DNA of 64,000 nt from NCBI GenBank assembly GCA_025331435.1, contig JAIWNI010000049.1, forward strand, positions 62,001-126,000, read 5' to 3'. The position numbers and the translations under genes were made by a program. The stretch is from Choanephora cucurbitarum (lineage: Eukaryota; Mucoromycota; Mucoromycetes; Mucorales; Choanephoraceae). Below, in pieces: positions 35,390-46,758 of the stretch; position 1 is the stretch's first letter; every line of letters starts with the position of its first letter. The notes below the pieces were generated by a model. The model had not been told where the DNA came from and did not search any database. It worked only from the letters and a program-made list of their open reading frames with translations.

Positions 35390-36967
35390 GCATACTACAG
35401 CAGTTTTATTAACGTTTTTCTTTTTCTTTTTTTTCCTTTTCATTCGAATAAAAGCACGTTGAATGAACAAGGCAGTGATAGAGAGAAAGAAAAGGAAGGA
35501 CTAATCTCCTTACAAAGATATATCCAAAGTTTGAGCGTGGCTCGTATACAACAACGAAAAGCGCTTGTTGCTTTTATTCAGCAAGCCCAAGAGAAGCTTT
35601 GTTGACAACTTTACCTTATACAGACAAGCGCAAAACATTTTGTCCCAAAGTAACTAATGTTGATACTATTAAGTGCAAAAAGTCTTAAAATTCGAAAGTT
35701 CATCAAATAGTAGTATCTCGAGACATGAGAACAGGATGGTTGATCATTTAAGAAGCGTACAAAGCAAAATATAGCTGCTAGATACTTTGTACCACATAGG
35801 GTAATTTCAAGAGAGAACGATATGCTAAAAAGTATGCTCAATGGGATGATAGAATGGTCATATCTAATGATGTTGAACTAGAACAAACTTTTGCTTCATC
35901 CTGTGATACTCCGAAAAAAAAAAGAAAAAAGGAGATCAAGCTACATATGACATAGCCATTGCAAGTAATTCATTTTAGAAGACGCAAAGACTCTAGATTT
36001 TGTCCCATAGTGTTCTAGTTGATGTAAAAGCAATTTTGCTTAACGATATCAAGTATCAGTGAGTTCATTAGATACTGTATTCTTATACTGAAAGAGTACT
36101 TTATCATTTTTTTTAAAAAAAGTTTTGCTTTAGTTTGACTTGAGTGGGATATTTGCTGTAAAGCAAGTTCGGATAAGTATTGATATCTTGCCAACTAACA
36201 GGATTCAACTAGAGAAACAAGTGAAAAAAAAAAGTCTCATGCTTTATAATACTTCATCTTTACATGTAGACTTCTTTTCGCCTTATTTGTTAGCTATTAA
36301 AAAATATATACATACAAACTTAACAGACTGACTACTTCAATGAAAGCAGCATACTCTCATGAGACTATCTTCATCTATTTAATTCTCCTTTTTTTTTCTC
36401 TTGTGTTCTTTTGGCGCATCTGAAGATCAAGCCCTTTAAATTGTAACTGAATAGCAAGATATACGTCACAATCACAGATCAATCAATTAAATCACGAGTT
36501 AAAAAAGATTATACACCTGTATTCTATAGGCCAATATAATAATAAGACACAAGCATATATTACGGGTGTACAGCTTTTCTTGAAGCCACTCCAGGAATAC
36601 AAGTAAACCCTCTAAAAAGCCAACAACTTTGTTAATCCTTTTGCCTTTTGATTAAAACCCCACCTCTTAGTCATTTCTAATTGGCCGCCTTTGGGCGTTG
36701 AAACAGCTGTGTGTTTGTGTGTCTATCTTACGCATTAGAAAATAATAACAAAAAAAATCTTTGTGTACCTTGTATTAATTATTTCAAACAAAAACAAACT
36801 TTCTTTTTCATTCTCTTTCTTTATCCTTTCTTCTTCCTTTTTCTTTTCTCTCTCACTTTTCATTGTATGAAAAACTAAACCTAAAAAAAAAGAGAGAGTC
36901 AAATTTTAATGTAAGGTTTGATTTTCAACACCAACAATGGCTTATTAAATTTATTTGTTAATATAGA
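35390..36967. other. Intergenic, with an orphan coding-like run at 35456-35605
   Basis: A plus-strand frame at 35456-35605 follows an AAAAG acceptor-like site and reads 49 codons, including LISLQRYIQSLSVARIQQRK and ending QQAQEKLC then TGA. It has no ATG and cannot be joined in phase to the preceding Maf exons. It may be a remnant or a chance helix-like frame. The rest is AT-rich. A likely 5'-UTR intron of the next gene spans 36911-36966 (GTAAGG...ATATAG). Confidence 0.35.
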
Positions 36968-39000
36968 ATGATGAACATCAATCATTTCTCAGTAGTCCAT
37001 GAAAACGACAATAGCGATGCTAACTATGCAACTGTAAGCCAAATGATGCCACAATACAATACTATGATGGTACAAACCACAACCACAATGGCATCACACG
37101 AATATGTAAGTAGCTGATAGGTAGAAGGAATCTAAAACAAGACCCTAATTTATTCATGTACAGATAGAAACCCAAAACAATACTATGTTCTCTATAAATA
37201 ACAATTTTTATGCGCCTCATATCACAGCTACTCCTGTTGTAAAAAGTCATAATCCGATCTCCGTATTTACTTCGCCAATTGGAGCTGTTCCGCTTCCACA
37301 GCAGCAGCAGCAGCAACAACAACAAATAACCAGCTTGGACTTATCGACAACAAATATGATGATGAATGCAATGGAAATTGACGATTACTTTGCAGGCAAT
37401 TCTAATATGTTCAATATGTATTCACCTTCATCAACCACCACCAACAGTTCCTCTGTGATGATGATGGACAACAACTTGTCGCCTACTTCACCTACACCAA
37501 ACGGTATTATGCACCCTCCATCATTGGTAAATCTTTGAAATCATATCCTATGTATCCTCATAAATTGATTTTCTCTCTTTTTTTTTCTTTGGGCACTAGG
37601 ATTCCTTTGTAGCACCACAATCAGGTTTTCATCAACAGATGATGATGGACAGAATTGATCCTTCCATGTTCCCTATTCCAATGCCCTCTATGCCTCATTC
37701 TATGCCATTTCAAGTCCAAGACGATCAACATCTGATGTACCCTCCTCCAACACCTCATGTACAGCCTTATATGAACAATGCTAGACGTACAATGCCGAGA
37801 AGACATACTGTGTCTACACCTTATGCTACACATACATTAACTACGCCATCGTGTAAGAAGGAAACCACAAACAAGCCATCTGAGCCGCCTATCACTAAAT
37901 CACGCAAATCGTCATTAAAGGCAAAACGACATCGCTCACTGGGTAAAATCGATATCTATACTTCCACCACATCCCCTTCCTCTCCACCACCTATTCCTGA
38001 TCTTCTCACAACTAAACTTGAGCTATGGACTCATGAACAACTGTTGGAAAGAGTGATGGAATTAGAAAAAGAGCGAGAGGTCGTACAAGGTTCTGCATCT
38101 TCAAATACAGGTAAGCCCCCCTTCTTTCCGCTTTATAAGTGAGAGCGAGTAAGTGAATAAGAAAGAGAGAATGTAACAAAGTTACACTAGATGAAATCGG
38201 CCATTTAAACACGACTACAGGCAATAAAGCTAGGTCTGCATCACATACGGATACGGAATTAGAAGAAGAGAACGACGAAGAGGAGGAGGAAGAGCCTCAA
38301 GTATGTAAATGGGAAGACTGTCTATTAGAACTCAAGTCTCTTGATGATCTTATTCAGCATGTAAAGACAGTCCATATTGGAAGTGGGAAGGTAAAAGAGA
38401 CTGAAAAACTCCCTCATTTTTTTTATCTTGTTCATCTCGGCTGATAAAAAATATTCTCTCTCTCTTGAAATAGGCCAACTATTATTGTAACTGGAAGGAT
38501 TGTCCACGCAAACAAAAGCCATTTACAAAGAGACATAAGATGCACAATCATCTTCGGACACATACAGGCGAAAGACCATTTGTATGTCAAGAACCAGGTG
38601 AGTTAAAAGCAAAACATTGATTTTGGTAGATCCGTCTTTGATTGACACAATTTCTCTTTTTTTTTAAGATTGTGGAAAAAAGTTTTCTCGACCTGATTCA
38701 CTTACAACACATGCAAAGATCCATTCAAACATCAGACCCTATCTCTGCAAAAATGCTGATTGTGGAAAAGCTTATTATCATTTGAGGTCATTACGTAAAC
38801 ACGAGAGAACACACATGCAACAAGCCATGTCCTGTTCTTCTTCGCCACCTCCTTTGCCGGTAACACATGTGCCAGCCTCACATTCAAATGAACTCCAGCT
38901 GCTGCAACCTATGAAGAATGACATACTTTCCGATTGGGGAATATCGGCCCAAGCAGCTGTCTTTGATGTCATGAACAGAGAAAGTAATGCCTATTTGTAA
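36968..39000 (+). CDS. C2H2 zinc-finger transcription factor, GLI/Zap1-like finger array
   Basis: A nuclear DNA-binding protein of 545 aa. Exons are 36968-37105, 37164-37526, 37600-38110, 38221-38390, 38474-38597 and 38669-39000. The first 340 residues are disordered, rich in Met, Asn, Ser, Thr and Pro, with a nine-Gln run near residue 98 (CAG/CAA codons at about 37300-37326). An acidic run lies just before the fingers. The fingers are VCKWEDC...HVKTVH, YCNWKDC...HNHLRTH, FVCQEPDCGKKFSRPDSLTTHAKIH and YLCKNADCGKAYYHLRSLRKHERTH. The paired first two fingers with conserved Trp are typical of GLI, Zic, PacC and Zap1 proteins. The target is unknown. Confidence 0.85.
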
Positions 39001-40256
39001 GGACTATTATTAGCAGTTCATATATAGTTATAAATATCTTAAGCTCTCTTTTTTTTTTCTGAAAAAAAACATATACATACACATAAACATATACACACAT
39101 GCGTCTATGCATAATACAAATGCTTCTCCTTTACCTTTTTCGTCTACATCATAACTTATTTACATATACACACATACACGCCATCTATCTATCTATAACC
39201 TTTTCTTCTTCTCTTTGATCCACTTTGACTTTTCTTTATAAATAAACTCATCATATTATATCTGGAACGACTAAAGAAGATCTTCTGAATAACTGTAGCA
39301 ATTACGAAAAAGTCCAAAATAGATTTTATCTGATACTGCTCTAAAAAAGGACAACAAATGTATACTTCTGAAATACGGCCAAATGACGTAAGGGTCTTTC
39401 CCTAAGCAGATCAAAGCAGAACAAGCTCATTTAAGCTACTCTACCGGAATAATGTGTCGCAGAACACAATCCATGTGCACGACGACTATTTTCTTGGTGT
39501 AGATATAGGATCTTTTTCCTTTTGTAAACATGACTGGAATACCTCTTTCAGAAATAAAAAAAAAAGAACTTTTTGAGAAACAAACAATTAGATCATAGCC
39601 AGTTCAAAGATTAAAATATCTTTGTTAGCCTTGACTTGTACAATGCGATTCTTGATGACTAAAATGTTTGTTTTTGTTTTTGTTTTTGTCTGTAAGCCGT
39701 TATGCATGTGCTTAAATGACAAGCAATATAGTTTATTTTGATACACAAGCAAGCATACCCTTTTATTCCGGTCAGTACTACCTTGGTCATTGTTGAGTTT
39801 CTTCTATTAACTTCCTTTAGATCTAGATGGTACGCGGAACAAACCTGTTTCTGCTTCGGACAACTTTCGAATGGTAAAAAAGAAATGTGTATGTGTTCTA
39901 CAAGTTGGTGCTGCCTATCATCATACAAACATGCCATGAAAGGAAGGCTGATTCTGAGTTCGCATCTCTCTCTCTCTCTTATTTCCGTTGCTGAGTTCTT
40001 GTCAAAAATTCCTGAATGTTTTCTTTTTTCGGCTCAAACATTAAGAAACCAAATGAAGCTAATGTCAATCATGAATTTCCCCTTGGTAACACGTAAAGAA
40101 AACGTCAGGTTCGTTTTAGGGTTGTCAATATGTCAAAGAAGCTCTCAATCCATTTGTCTTTTACTTTAAAGCACTTTACTTTTAAGAAAAAGCAGTATTT
40201 TTTTGATTTATTATTTATCAAACGATAGAGAAAGAAAAAGTAACAAGAACGATAAT
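39001..40256. other. Intergenic
   Basis: Short-repeat-rich 3' flank of the zinc-finger gene (ATACACACA runs near 39075-39185). A minus-strand segment 39588-39658, bounded by a TTTTAG acceptor and a stop, reads VIKNRIVQVKANKDILIFEL, which looks coding. The only nearby upstream frame (MTKVVLTGIK, about 39780) is out of phase, so no gene is called. Confidence 0.4.
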
Positions 40257-41174
40257 TTAAGATCTGGGCTTTTCCTTCTTTTCCTTGTACAAAGCAAGGA
40301 GGGAGACACCAGCGACCTTGACAATCTTGAAACGGACACCAGGAATATCACCAATAGCACGACCCTTACGACCGAAACCGGCAATCAAGACTTCGTCGTT
40401 TTCATCAACAAAGTTCAAACAACCATCGTTGGGAACGAAGGCAGTGACCTTCTTACCGTTCTTGATCAATTGAACACGGACACACTTACGAATAGCAGAG
40501 TTAGGTTGCTTGGCTTCAACACCGATCTTTTCGAGAACGATACCCTTAGCGTGAGAAGAACCACCGAAGGGAGAAGAACGGAAAGCAGTACCAAGAGCTC
40601 TCTTCTTGTATTGCTTGTCGGCCCAACGTTGGTCACGACGGTGGATACGGAGCTTACGAGCAGCGTTCAAACCTCTAGGTTGTCCCTTACCTATATAACA
40701 CAATTTGAGTTAGTTTCTTTTCTCTTTGTTTCAGGCTTGACTTGAATAGTAAGAGATGAATTCAGAACTGATGAGCTGACAAAAGAAGGAGCTTCACTGG
40801 ACAGAGCAGCAAACTCAAACATTGAGATGACTTCAAGTGATGCCCTGAATTACACATTGAGTTTCCTTGTTTTACTTTCATAAAACTGATGTCCAGGTAT
40901 GTGTGTATGAGTGTCTTCTTTGTTATTGCTGCCTTCTTCTTTCTCCTCTTTGCCTTAGCTTACTCTTCTGTAGCGTATGTCTCTCTTTTTTTTTCTTTTC
41001 TTTTATGGGTGAATTTTTTTTCTTTTAGCTGAGCAATGCTTGATATTTTATGAATCGATTTTTATCCATCCATCCATTTATTCTACATTTCCTTTTTGCT
41101 CATTTCGTTCATGAATTCATCTGCTATACTATTGACTTTATCATCTCTTATTTTTGGTCAGTATACGCACCCAT
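40257..41174 (-). CDS. RPS23: 40S ribosomal protein S23 (uS12)
   Basis: A universally conserved decoding-centre protein of the small subunit. The main exon is 40257-40690. The protein would start [21 protein letters not shown] and end [20 protein letters not shown], with the [28 protein letters not shown] core that lines the A site. The start codon is not in this exon. The best candidate is ATGG at 41171-41174 followed by donor GTGCGT. This gives MGKG in frame, a 480-bp intron and 145 aa, the yeast length. A first intron just after the start codon is common in fungal ribosomal protein genes. The body is certain; the first exon is inference. Confidence 0.9.
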
Positions 41175-42851
41175 GATGGATTATAGTCAAAAAGGAAGAT
41201 TTCAGCAGTTGCATTGCCTTCCATTTCTTTTGTTGGATTTTTTTTTATTGCCGCGCTGATCTACTGGCTTATTTTTATTTTCAGGCCAAATGTATGCTCC
41301 GGATGTTTTTTGTGCGGCTTTCGAATTATGATGGTAAGCTTGAAAAAGCACAGACAACAGTATCCATCTAATACTCTATCCAAAAGAGAAAGAGAGAGAG
41401 AGAAAAGGAAAGAAAAGAAAACAAGAGCAGAAAACACCTTGCGATGTACTTTTGTTTGGATATCATTGCACTTGCTTTCCTCAGACAAGCAATAGAGTAT
41501 TTATTTGGCTCCTTTGGTTCTTTTCTTTCGATTAATTCTTTTTTACTCAAGTGCTATTCTTTTGATCCAAGCTATGTAAAGCAATATTTGTGTGCACGTA
41601 CAAGGCTTAATATCATATTCATATACTCTTATATAAACATAATTTATTGGATCTGTTTCTTGAGCATAGTTACTTGGTTCGAGAGCAGACTAATTAACTG
41701 CTTATGTAGGACAGATCATACAGATATAGCAGCCTTATTGTTGTGTCCTTATTGACCTGGACTGTCACTGCTTCTTTCTTTTTTATCATCCCACCTTCTT
41801 TAAAAGAAACAAGCATTATTCAGTCTACTTGTAGTTATGTTCGAGAGTAACAAGGAATAAGCCCTATACAACCCTCCTTCTTCTTCTTTATCTTTCGATT
41901 GCAATGAGCTGTAAGATGTTGTGTTTGCGATAATTTGGAAACACAAGAAGCCAAAGCTAAGTTGGACAAAACAAAAGAAAACAAAGCCTAATAACAACTT
42001 TTCTTGCTTTATGAAACTGCTAATCAGTCGTTCCATTGACTTTTCGATAGTTACTCATATCTCCCTCCCTCTCTCATTTTTATTCTCCTTGAAATAAAGT
42101 CAAGTGATTGAACTGATACAGCAATCAGGCACCAATTGACGTTGCCTTTTTTGTGTCACATACATGTTTCTTAAGTCAACTGTTTGTTTTGAAGAGGAAG
42201 TTACTGTTGTTGCTACAAGAATAAAACACTCAAATTATGTGCTCGGCAATGGTCGATACAGTAAACATAAAAGCTGTTTAACTTTAGAACGGATAACGAT
42301 ATCAAATAAATTCAATTTAGTTATAAATTGAATTTAGACAAAGAGGAAACAGCATTAGCCTCTCCAACTTGGAGGAACATGCCACAGGGAGAGGCTTTTA
42401 TACTAGGAATTCTGACAGTCAATAAAACATGAACTATCGTTGTTATTTGCTCTCTTTTGGATCAACAGTGATCGCTTAGAGACATTTTTTTTTGTCTATT
42501 CAGGTACTTGAATGGAAAGAGGGAAGCTCATGAGTTGAGGTTGTTAAGAATCGAGTTGATTATTGTCAAACATCATGAACACAAACTAGGCTTATGTAGC
42601 ATATACACACACACACAAAAAAAAGGTTCCGGAACATCAAACAAGCGCATTGTCTAAATTAAAGTAAACTTTCGATAGGAGATGTAAACTCTTTAATAAC
42701 TTAATGCCCTTAATTAAGTATTGACTCTTAAGCACAAGTATTCATGATTTATCATAAGAATCAAGCATCCTTATTTTTTTTTAGTCGGGAGAAGGGAGTA
42801 CTAGTGTTCATTCAGACGAACATGAGGTAAATGAACATCAACTTTATTCTT
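41175..42851. other. Intergenic, about 1.7 kb
   Basis: No gene recognised. It includes a GA-rich tract near 41387-41423 and an inverted TTTAGTTATAAATTGAATT-like hairpin region at about 42304-42336. Frames at 41444-41755 and 41800-42036 have no known motif. Confidence 0.45.
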
Positions 42852-43253
42852 CTATCTTCGACCTTCTGTCCTTCTGTTGTTTGTCTCTTGTCCTGTATGA
42901 ATGATGGTGGCATCAGTTTCGGAAGAGTCATGGATATTAACTAACATATGTGCATCGGGTAATGGGGTATATTGAGGGGTATCTTCAAAAGGGTTTTCGT
43001 TGGCTGCAGCTCGTTGTCTTTGTAAGTCTTGAGCAAATAGCTGTTGTAACAACACAGGCTTCAATTGCTGGATTTCACTCGGTGACAATGCCTGGGTTAG
43101 TTCTTGTTGTTCCCGTCGATGTTGATCAGCCAAGATTTCTTCTTTCACTTGTCGCTTCATTCTCTTTAACCAGCAGACATAAGTCAAAAGCACCAGAATA
43201 AGACCAATTAAGGCAAAAATAACAATAAACAAAGTCTGATTTAAATTTGGCAT
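42852..43253 (-). CDS. Small single-span membrane protein, unknown function
   Basis: A 133-aa single-exon protein. Residues about 6-28 form one hydrophobic span (LFIVIFALIGLILVLLTYVCW), followed by a basic KRMKRQVKEE flank and a polar, probably coiled segment QHRREQQELTQALSPSEIQQ. The C-terminal half is acidic and disordered, and contains an NPF tripeptide (NENPFED), a motif known to bind EH-domain endocytic proteins, and a TPQYTPLP stretch. The start at 43253 was chosen over a longer frame because it is the first ATG and leaves a short N-terminus before the span. I do not recognise the family. A tail facing the cytosol is inference from the positive flank. Confidence 0.55.
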   Translation of the reverse strand: MPNLNQTLFIVIFALIGLILVLLTYVCWLKRMKRQVKEEILADQHRREQQELTQALSPSEIQQLKPVLLQQLFAQDLQRQRAAANENPFEDTPQYTPLPDAHMLVNIHDSSETDATIIHTGQETNNRRTEGRR

Positions 43254-44181
43254 GATAAGTTGTAAGAAAAAGAGAAAAAGTAGGAAAAACAAAAGAGAGA
43301 GAGCTTGAATAATGTCTAATTTAACTGTCTTTGTTTTCTACTTATTTTGTGCAACCCATTTTAGCCCAAAGAAGCCATTTATCATGTGCAGAAAAGTCCA
43401 TTGTTCTGTGTAGTTTAAGGGTCTCATTTTGTTAATTATAAAAAATTTATCAATGAACGTATGCTAGATGCATCATAATCAAATGTGTGTGTATTACAAG
43501 CCAAATGCTGATATCATTTGAGTAACAAAAGAATGGTTTGCTTCTATAAAGTTAATATGCTCTAAACAGAGTCAATTTAGTTCATAACCTGGTAAATATG
43601 AAAAGGCTACTAGTAAACTCAGTTGATTCCACAAGTGAAACTTTTCTCTTTTATTAACCAGCAAAACAACGCTGCATGTAGCCTCAAGCTATTCTTTGGT
43701 TGCTCAGTCATTCTACTTCAAGTTTTCTTTCTTGTAAAAAAAAAATATTAATCCTAGATCATTTCTTAAATATGCCTCAATCAACAAACAAGCAATTGTT
43801 TGTAATACCCTGTTAAGTATCAAAGATCAACAGCTAATATTCACCGATCTGTCAAGCGAGAATGCCCTTGTCAAAGCTTTTGTAGTTCAGCTTCCCTTAT
43901 TTCGTATAGGCTGGTCCGTGCTTTATGACTGAATAGCGCCTTATTTACTAAACTACAGTGAAGAGTGTTTCATGCTCAGATCCCTAAAGAACATTGTCGT
44001 TCTTAAAGAAAATACATAAAGTAGTCAATTAGACTAGTTTATCTGAGTGTTTTTGATCTTCATACATTCCATCATTCAAGGCCCGTCTTTTTTTTTTCCA
44101 ATTTAGTCCTCAAACAGCCCTCCTCACTCTAATTTTTTTTCTTCCTTTCTTTCTCATATATAATTTTTTTTTCTTTAGTTG
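43254..44181. other. Intergenic between divergent genes
   Basis: No gene seen. The last 90 bp are T-rich (44086-44180) and end in CTTTAG just before the next start codon. Confidence 0.5.
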
Positions 44182-45884
44182 ATGTCAGATAGTGAAGAAG
44201 AATATGGTCCCCTTGCTGCTGCTTGGGGGGATCAGGCACCCAAGACAGCACAACCAGATTGGAATTCTCTACTTGATCCCTCCGTAAAGGCTGGACCAAA
44301 CGATGTAGGCAGTGGCAACCTTCATCGAAAAGGCAAAAATTATAAACCTATAGATGAAGAATACATCTTGGCTCATCGAAAAAATCAACAGGTGCCCAAG
44401 AAGAAGATGCAAGAAGCCATTCGAAAGACAGAAGAAGCGTTAGGCTTACCAGAGAGCACGCGCCTTTCAAAAAAGAAACCGGGCAATCATAAGAAACACT
44501 CGACACCCTCTCAAACCTCGCCTGTATCACCGCAAAAGACAACTTCACTCCCAAAACGATCCAAACCAGTTGAGCTGGTAACCATTCGTTCACCACCCAT
44601 CAATGATGAGGCGGGCTCAAAATGGTCTCAGTCTACCTTGGTAGATACGCCTTTTTGGGAACAGAAGGTAAGAAAGCTTATTTACAGTATCACGCGTGTA
44701 CATGCTGTCTTACCTGTAAAATTTAGAATCAGTCAGACTCTGAAAAGAAAAACGATATGGCACACCCTAACTGGACATCAACAGCATTGCCTACACCCTC
44801 TTCCCCTCCTCCTATGACCAAGACAGAGACTGGCACACATTTCAAGACTCAGTCATTACCATCGCCAGAATCAGCATCTACAAAATCACCTAGAAAGACA
44901 GGCCATGGATGGGACTTCTTGGATGAAATCACAGAGACGAAACCTACTGACAATAAAACAGTGACTACGAATACTAAAGATGAATGGGGAGAGAAAGATA
45001 CAGGCCAAATTTGGACTACATCAACGGCAGACGCACAGTGCAGTGGCTGGAACACACCTAGCGAGAACAATTGGTCTACAGATTCGAATTGGAATGCACC
45101 GTCTTTGGGAAAGAACGCCAACACTAAAAATGGTTGGGACGCCGCAAGTGTCTCAAGTGATAGTAACAGTATACCATCAGATAGACCATCATGGCTTAAT
45201 ACCATACCTAACCAAGACAATTCTAGCAACCATCACCAACGACGAGACTCGAATAACGGACGCACCTCTCGATTCTCGAACCCCTCTAAACAGCGCTACT
45301 CTGATTACTCGACTCCAGATCTTCCTAAGCCAGCCAACTATCAAGGCAATCGACGTGTGTTCATACCAACTGAAACAGCGCCACCACCACCACCCAAGAA
45401 CAGTTTGTTGGTGACAGTGAATGTAGAGTTGTCTGAGTCAGTCAAGGTGCCTGTGCCCATTCGAGAATTAGATGAACCAAGCAAGTTGGCGCAGGAATTT
45501 GGGGAGAAATACAAAGTACAGACGCCATCGGTCATTGCTGCATTGACAAAGCTGTTTAGTTCGCAAAAGGAATTGGCAGCCAAGAAGAAACAACAAAAGC
45601 TACAACGACGCGTACAAAATCACACAACACACTCGCCTGTTTCTTCTGCTGGCCATCATCCCAGTCCTCAGCCTCAGCCTCAACCTGCCTCATTCTCTTC
45701 ATATACTTCCAATCGCTTTGCCAACACAACATCTCCACCAACTGAATCTGCATCACCACTTGACGTAATTGACAATTCTGTACATAATTCATATCAATCA
45801 TCTGCCTACTATTCTTCATATGCAAACAATGCTTACTCGCAATACAGGTCTCAGCCTACGCGATCTACTTTTCAATACTATTAG
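44182..45884 (+). CDS. Disordered Gly/Trp-rich protein with a C-terminal conserved-looking module
   Basis: A 547-aa protein. Exons are 44182-44667 and 44727-45884. Most of it is low in hydrophobic residues and rich in Ser, Thr, Asn, Lys and Pro. Eight tryptophans fall between residues 224 and 318 (224, 249, 258, 270, 278, 284, 299, 318), four of them as GW or WG, all in unstructured polar sequence; another WG is at 15-16. This spacing resembles Argonaute-hook (GW) proteins. Residues 388-443 (NSLLVTVNVELSESVKVPVP...LAQEFGEKY) look like a small folded domain of beta-strands plus helix, followed by Lys/Gln-rich sequence and a Tyr/Ser-rich tail. I do not recognise an established family, so an RNA-silencing role is speculation. 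Confidence 0.6.
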
Positions 45885-46140
45885 CTTATATCCCTCCCTT
45901 TCTTTTTTCGCTTCATATACATATACTTACTACCTATATATTCTCTTATTTTTTTGAGCTTTTTTTTTTCTCTCTTTTTTTTTTAAAAAAAAAAAGGCTT
46001 TGAAATAAATTAATTCATTTCCTTTTTGGTTAGACAGAAGCATTCAAGCTGAGCGATTATTGCTGTAATAGGGTGTCAGATCAGGAAAATTATATTAATC
46101 CAGAATAATTTCTTCTTTTCTTTTTCATTTCTGCACTTAA

Positions 46141-46688
46141 ATGACAACTCAAAGATCCATACTCGAAAGACGCTCTCAATATCCTTTACATGAACGATTG
46201 GTGGTCTATGATCCTGAAACAATACAAAAGCAGGGCAAACCTGAAACAGTCCTACCTAGTCTGTTGCAAATCAATGGTGTCAATCTACTAAACCGTGACA
46301 GCCTGGATACTCAAACTGTGATGAAAAGAATCATCAAGAAAAAGCAAACACACAATCGCATTGAACGTAGAAGAAGAGTGCGCTTGGTAAGGAAACCAAT
46401 GAAATACATACAACGAGATTACTGATCTCATTTAAAAAGAACACACTATTTAGTGAGCTGTCAGATACACTACCTAGCATGAAGCACAAGACAGACAATT
46501 ATCGTGCAGAGATACTACAGGAAGCTATCAACTATATCAAACAGATCCAAAGTGAAAGACATGCCTACACAGGCTATAGCAGTGCAACACGGCTAAATGA
46601 TACAATGCATTCCAAATCCACCACCATTCAACCACCATCTAGACCACCTCCTCAAAGTTATTTTGAATCTATTATCTCGTTTAAATAA
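46141..46688 (+). CDS. Basic helix-loop-helix transcription factor
   Basis: A 164-aa nuclear protein. Exons are 46141-46386 and 46440-46688. The bHLH domain spans about residues 68-124: basic region KKKQTHNRIERRRRVRL, helix 1 NTLFSELSDTLP, loop, and helix 2 NYRAEILQEAINYIKQIQSE. The H-N-x-x-E-R-x-R arrangement of the basic region is the class that reads CACGTG/CANNTG E-boxes. The intron falls in helix 1 and restores it exactly. Residues 30-65 before the domain and the Pro-rich C-terminus are unremarkable. Size and layout recall Ino4-like partners, but I cannot name it. Confidence 0.8.
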
Positions 46689-46758
46689 ACCACTATTTTT
46701 TTTTATTATTATTATTAAACTATGTTACAAATGATATTATAGATTCTAAATATGAAAT

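Noticed and set aside
39588..39840. Two-exon small minus-strand gene (MTKVVLTGIK joined to VIKNRIVQVK...)
   Set aside because: The only GT donor leaves phase 2, while the downstream segment needs phase 1, so the join breaks the frame. The downstream segment alone is noted as coding-like.
40765..40850. Possible C/D-box snoRNA in the RPS23 intron (TGATGA then CTGA about 75 nt on)
   Set aside because: It lies on the strand opposite to RPS23, so it would not be processed from that intron, and there is no terminal stem.
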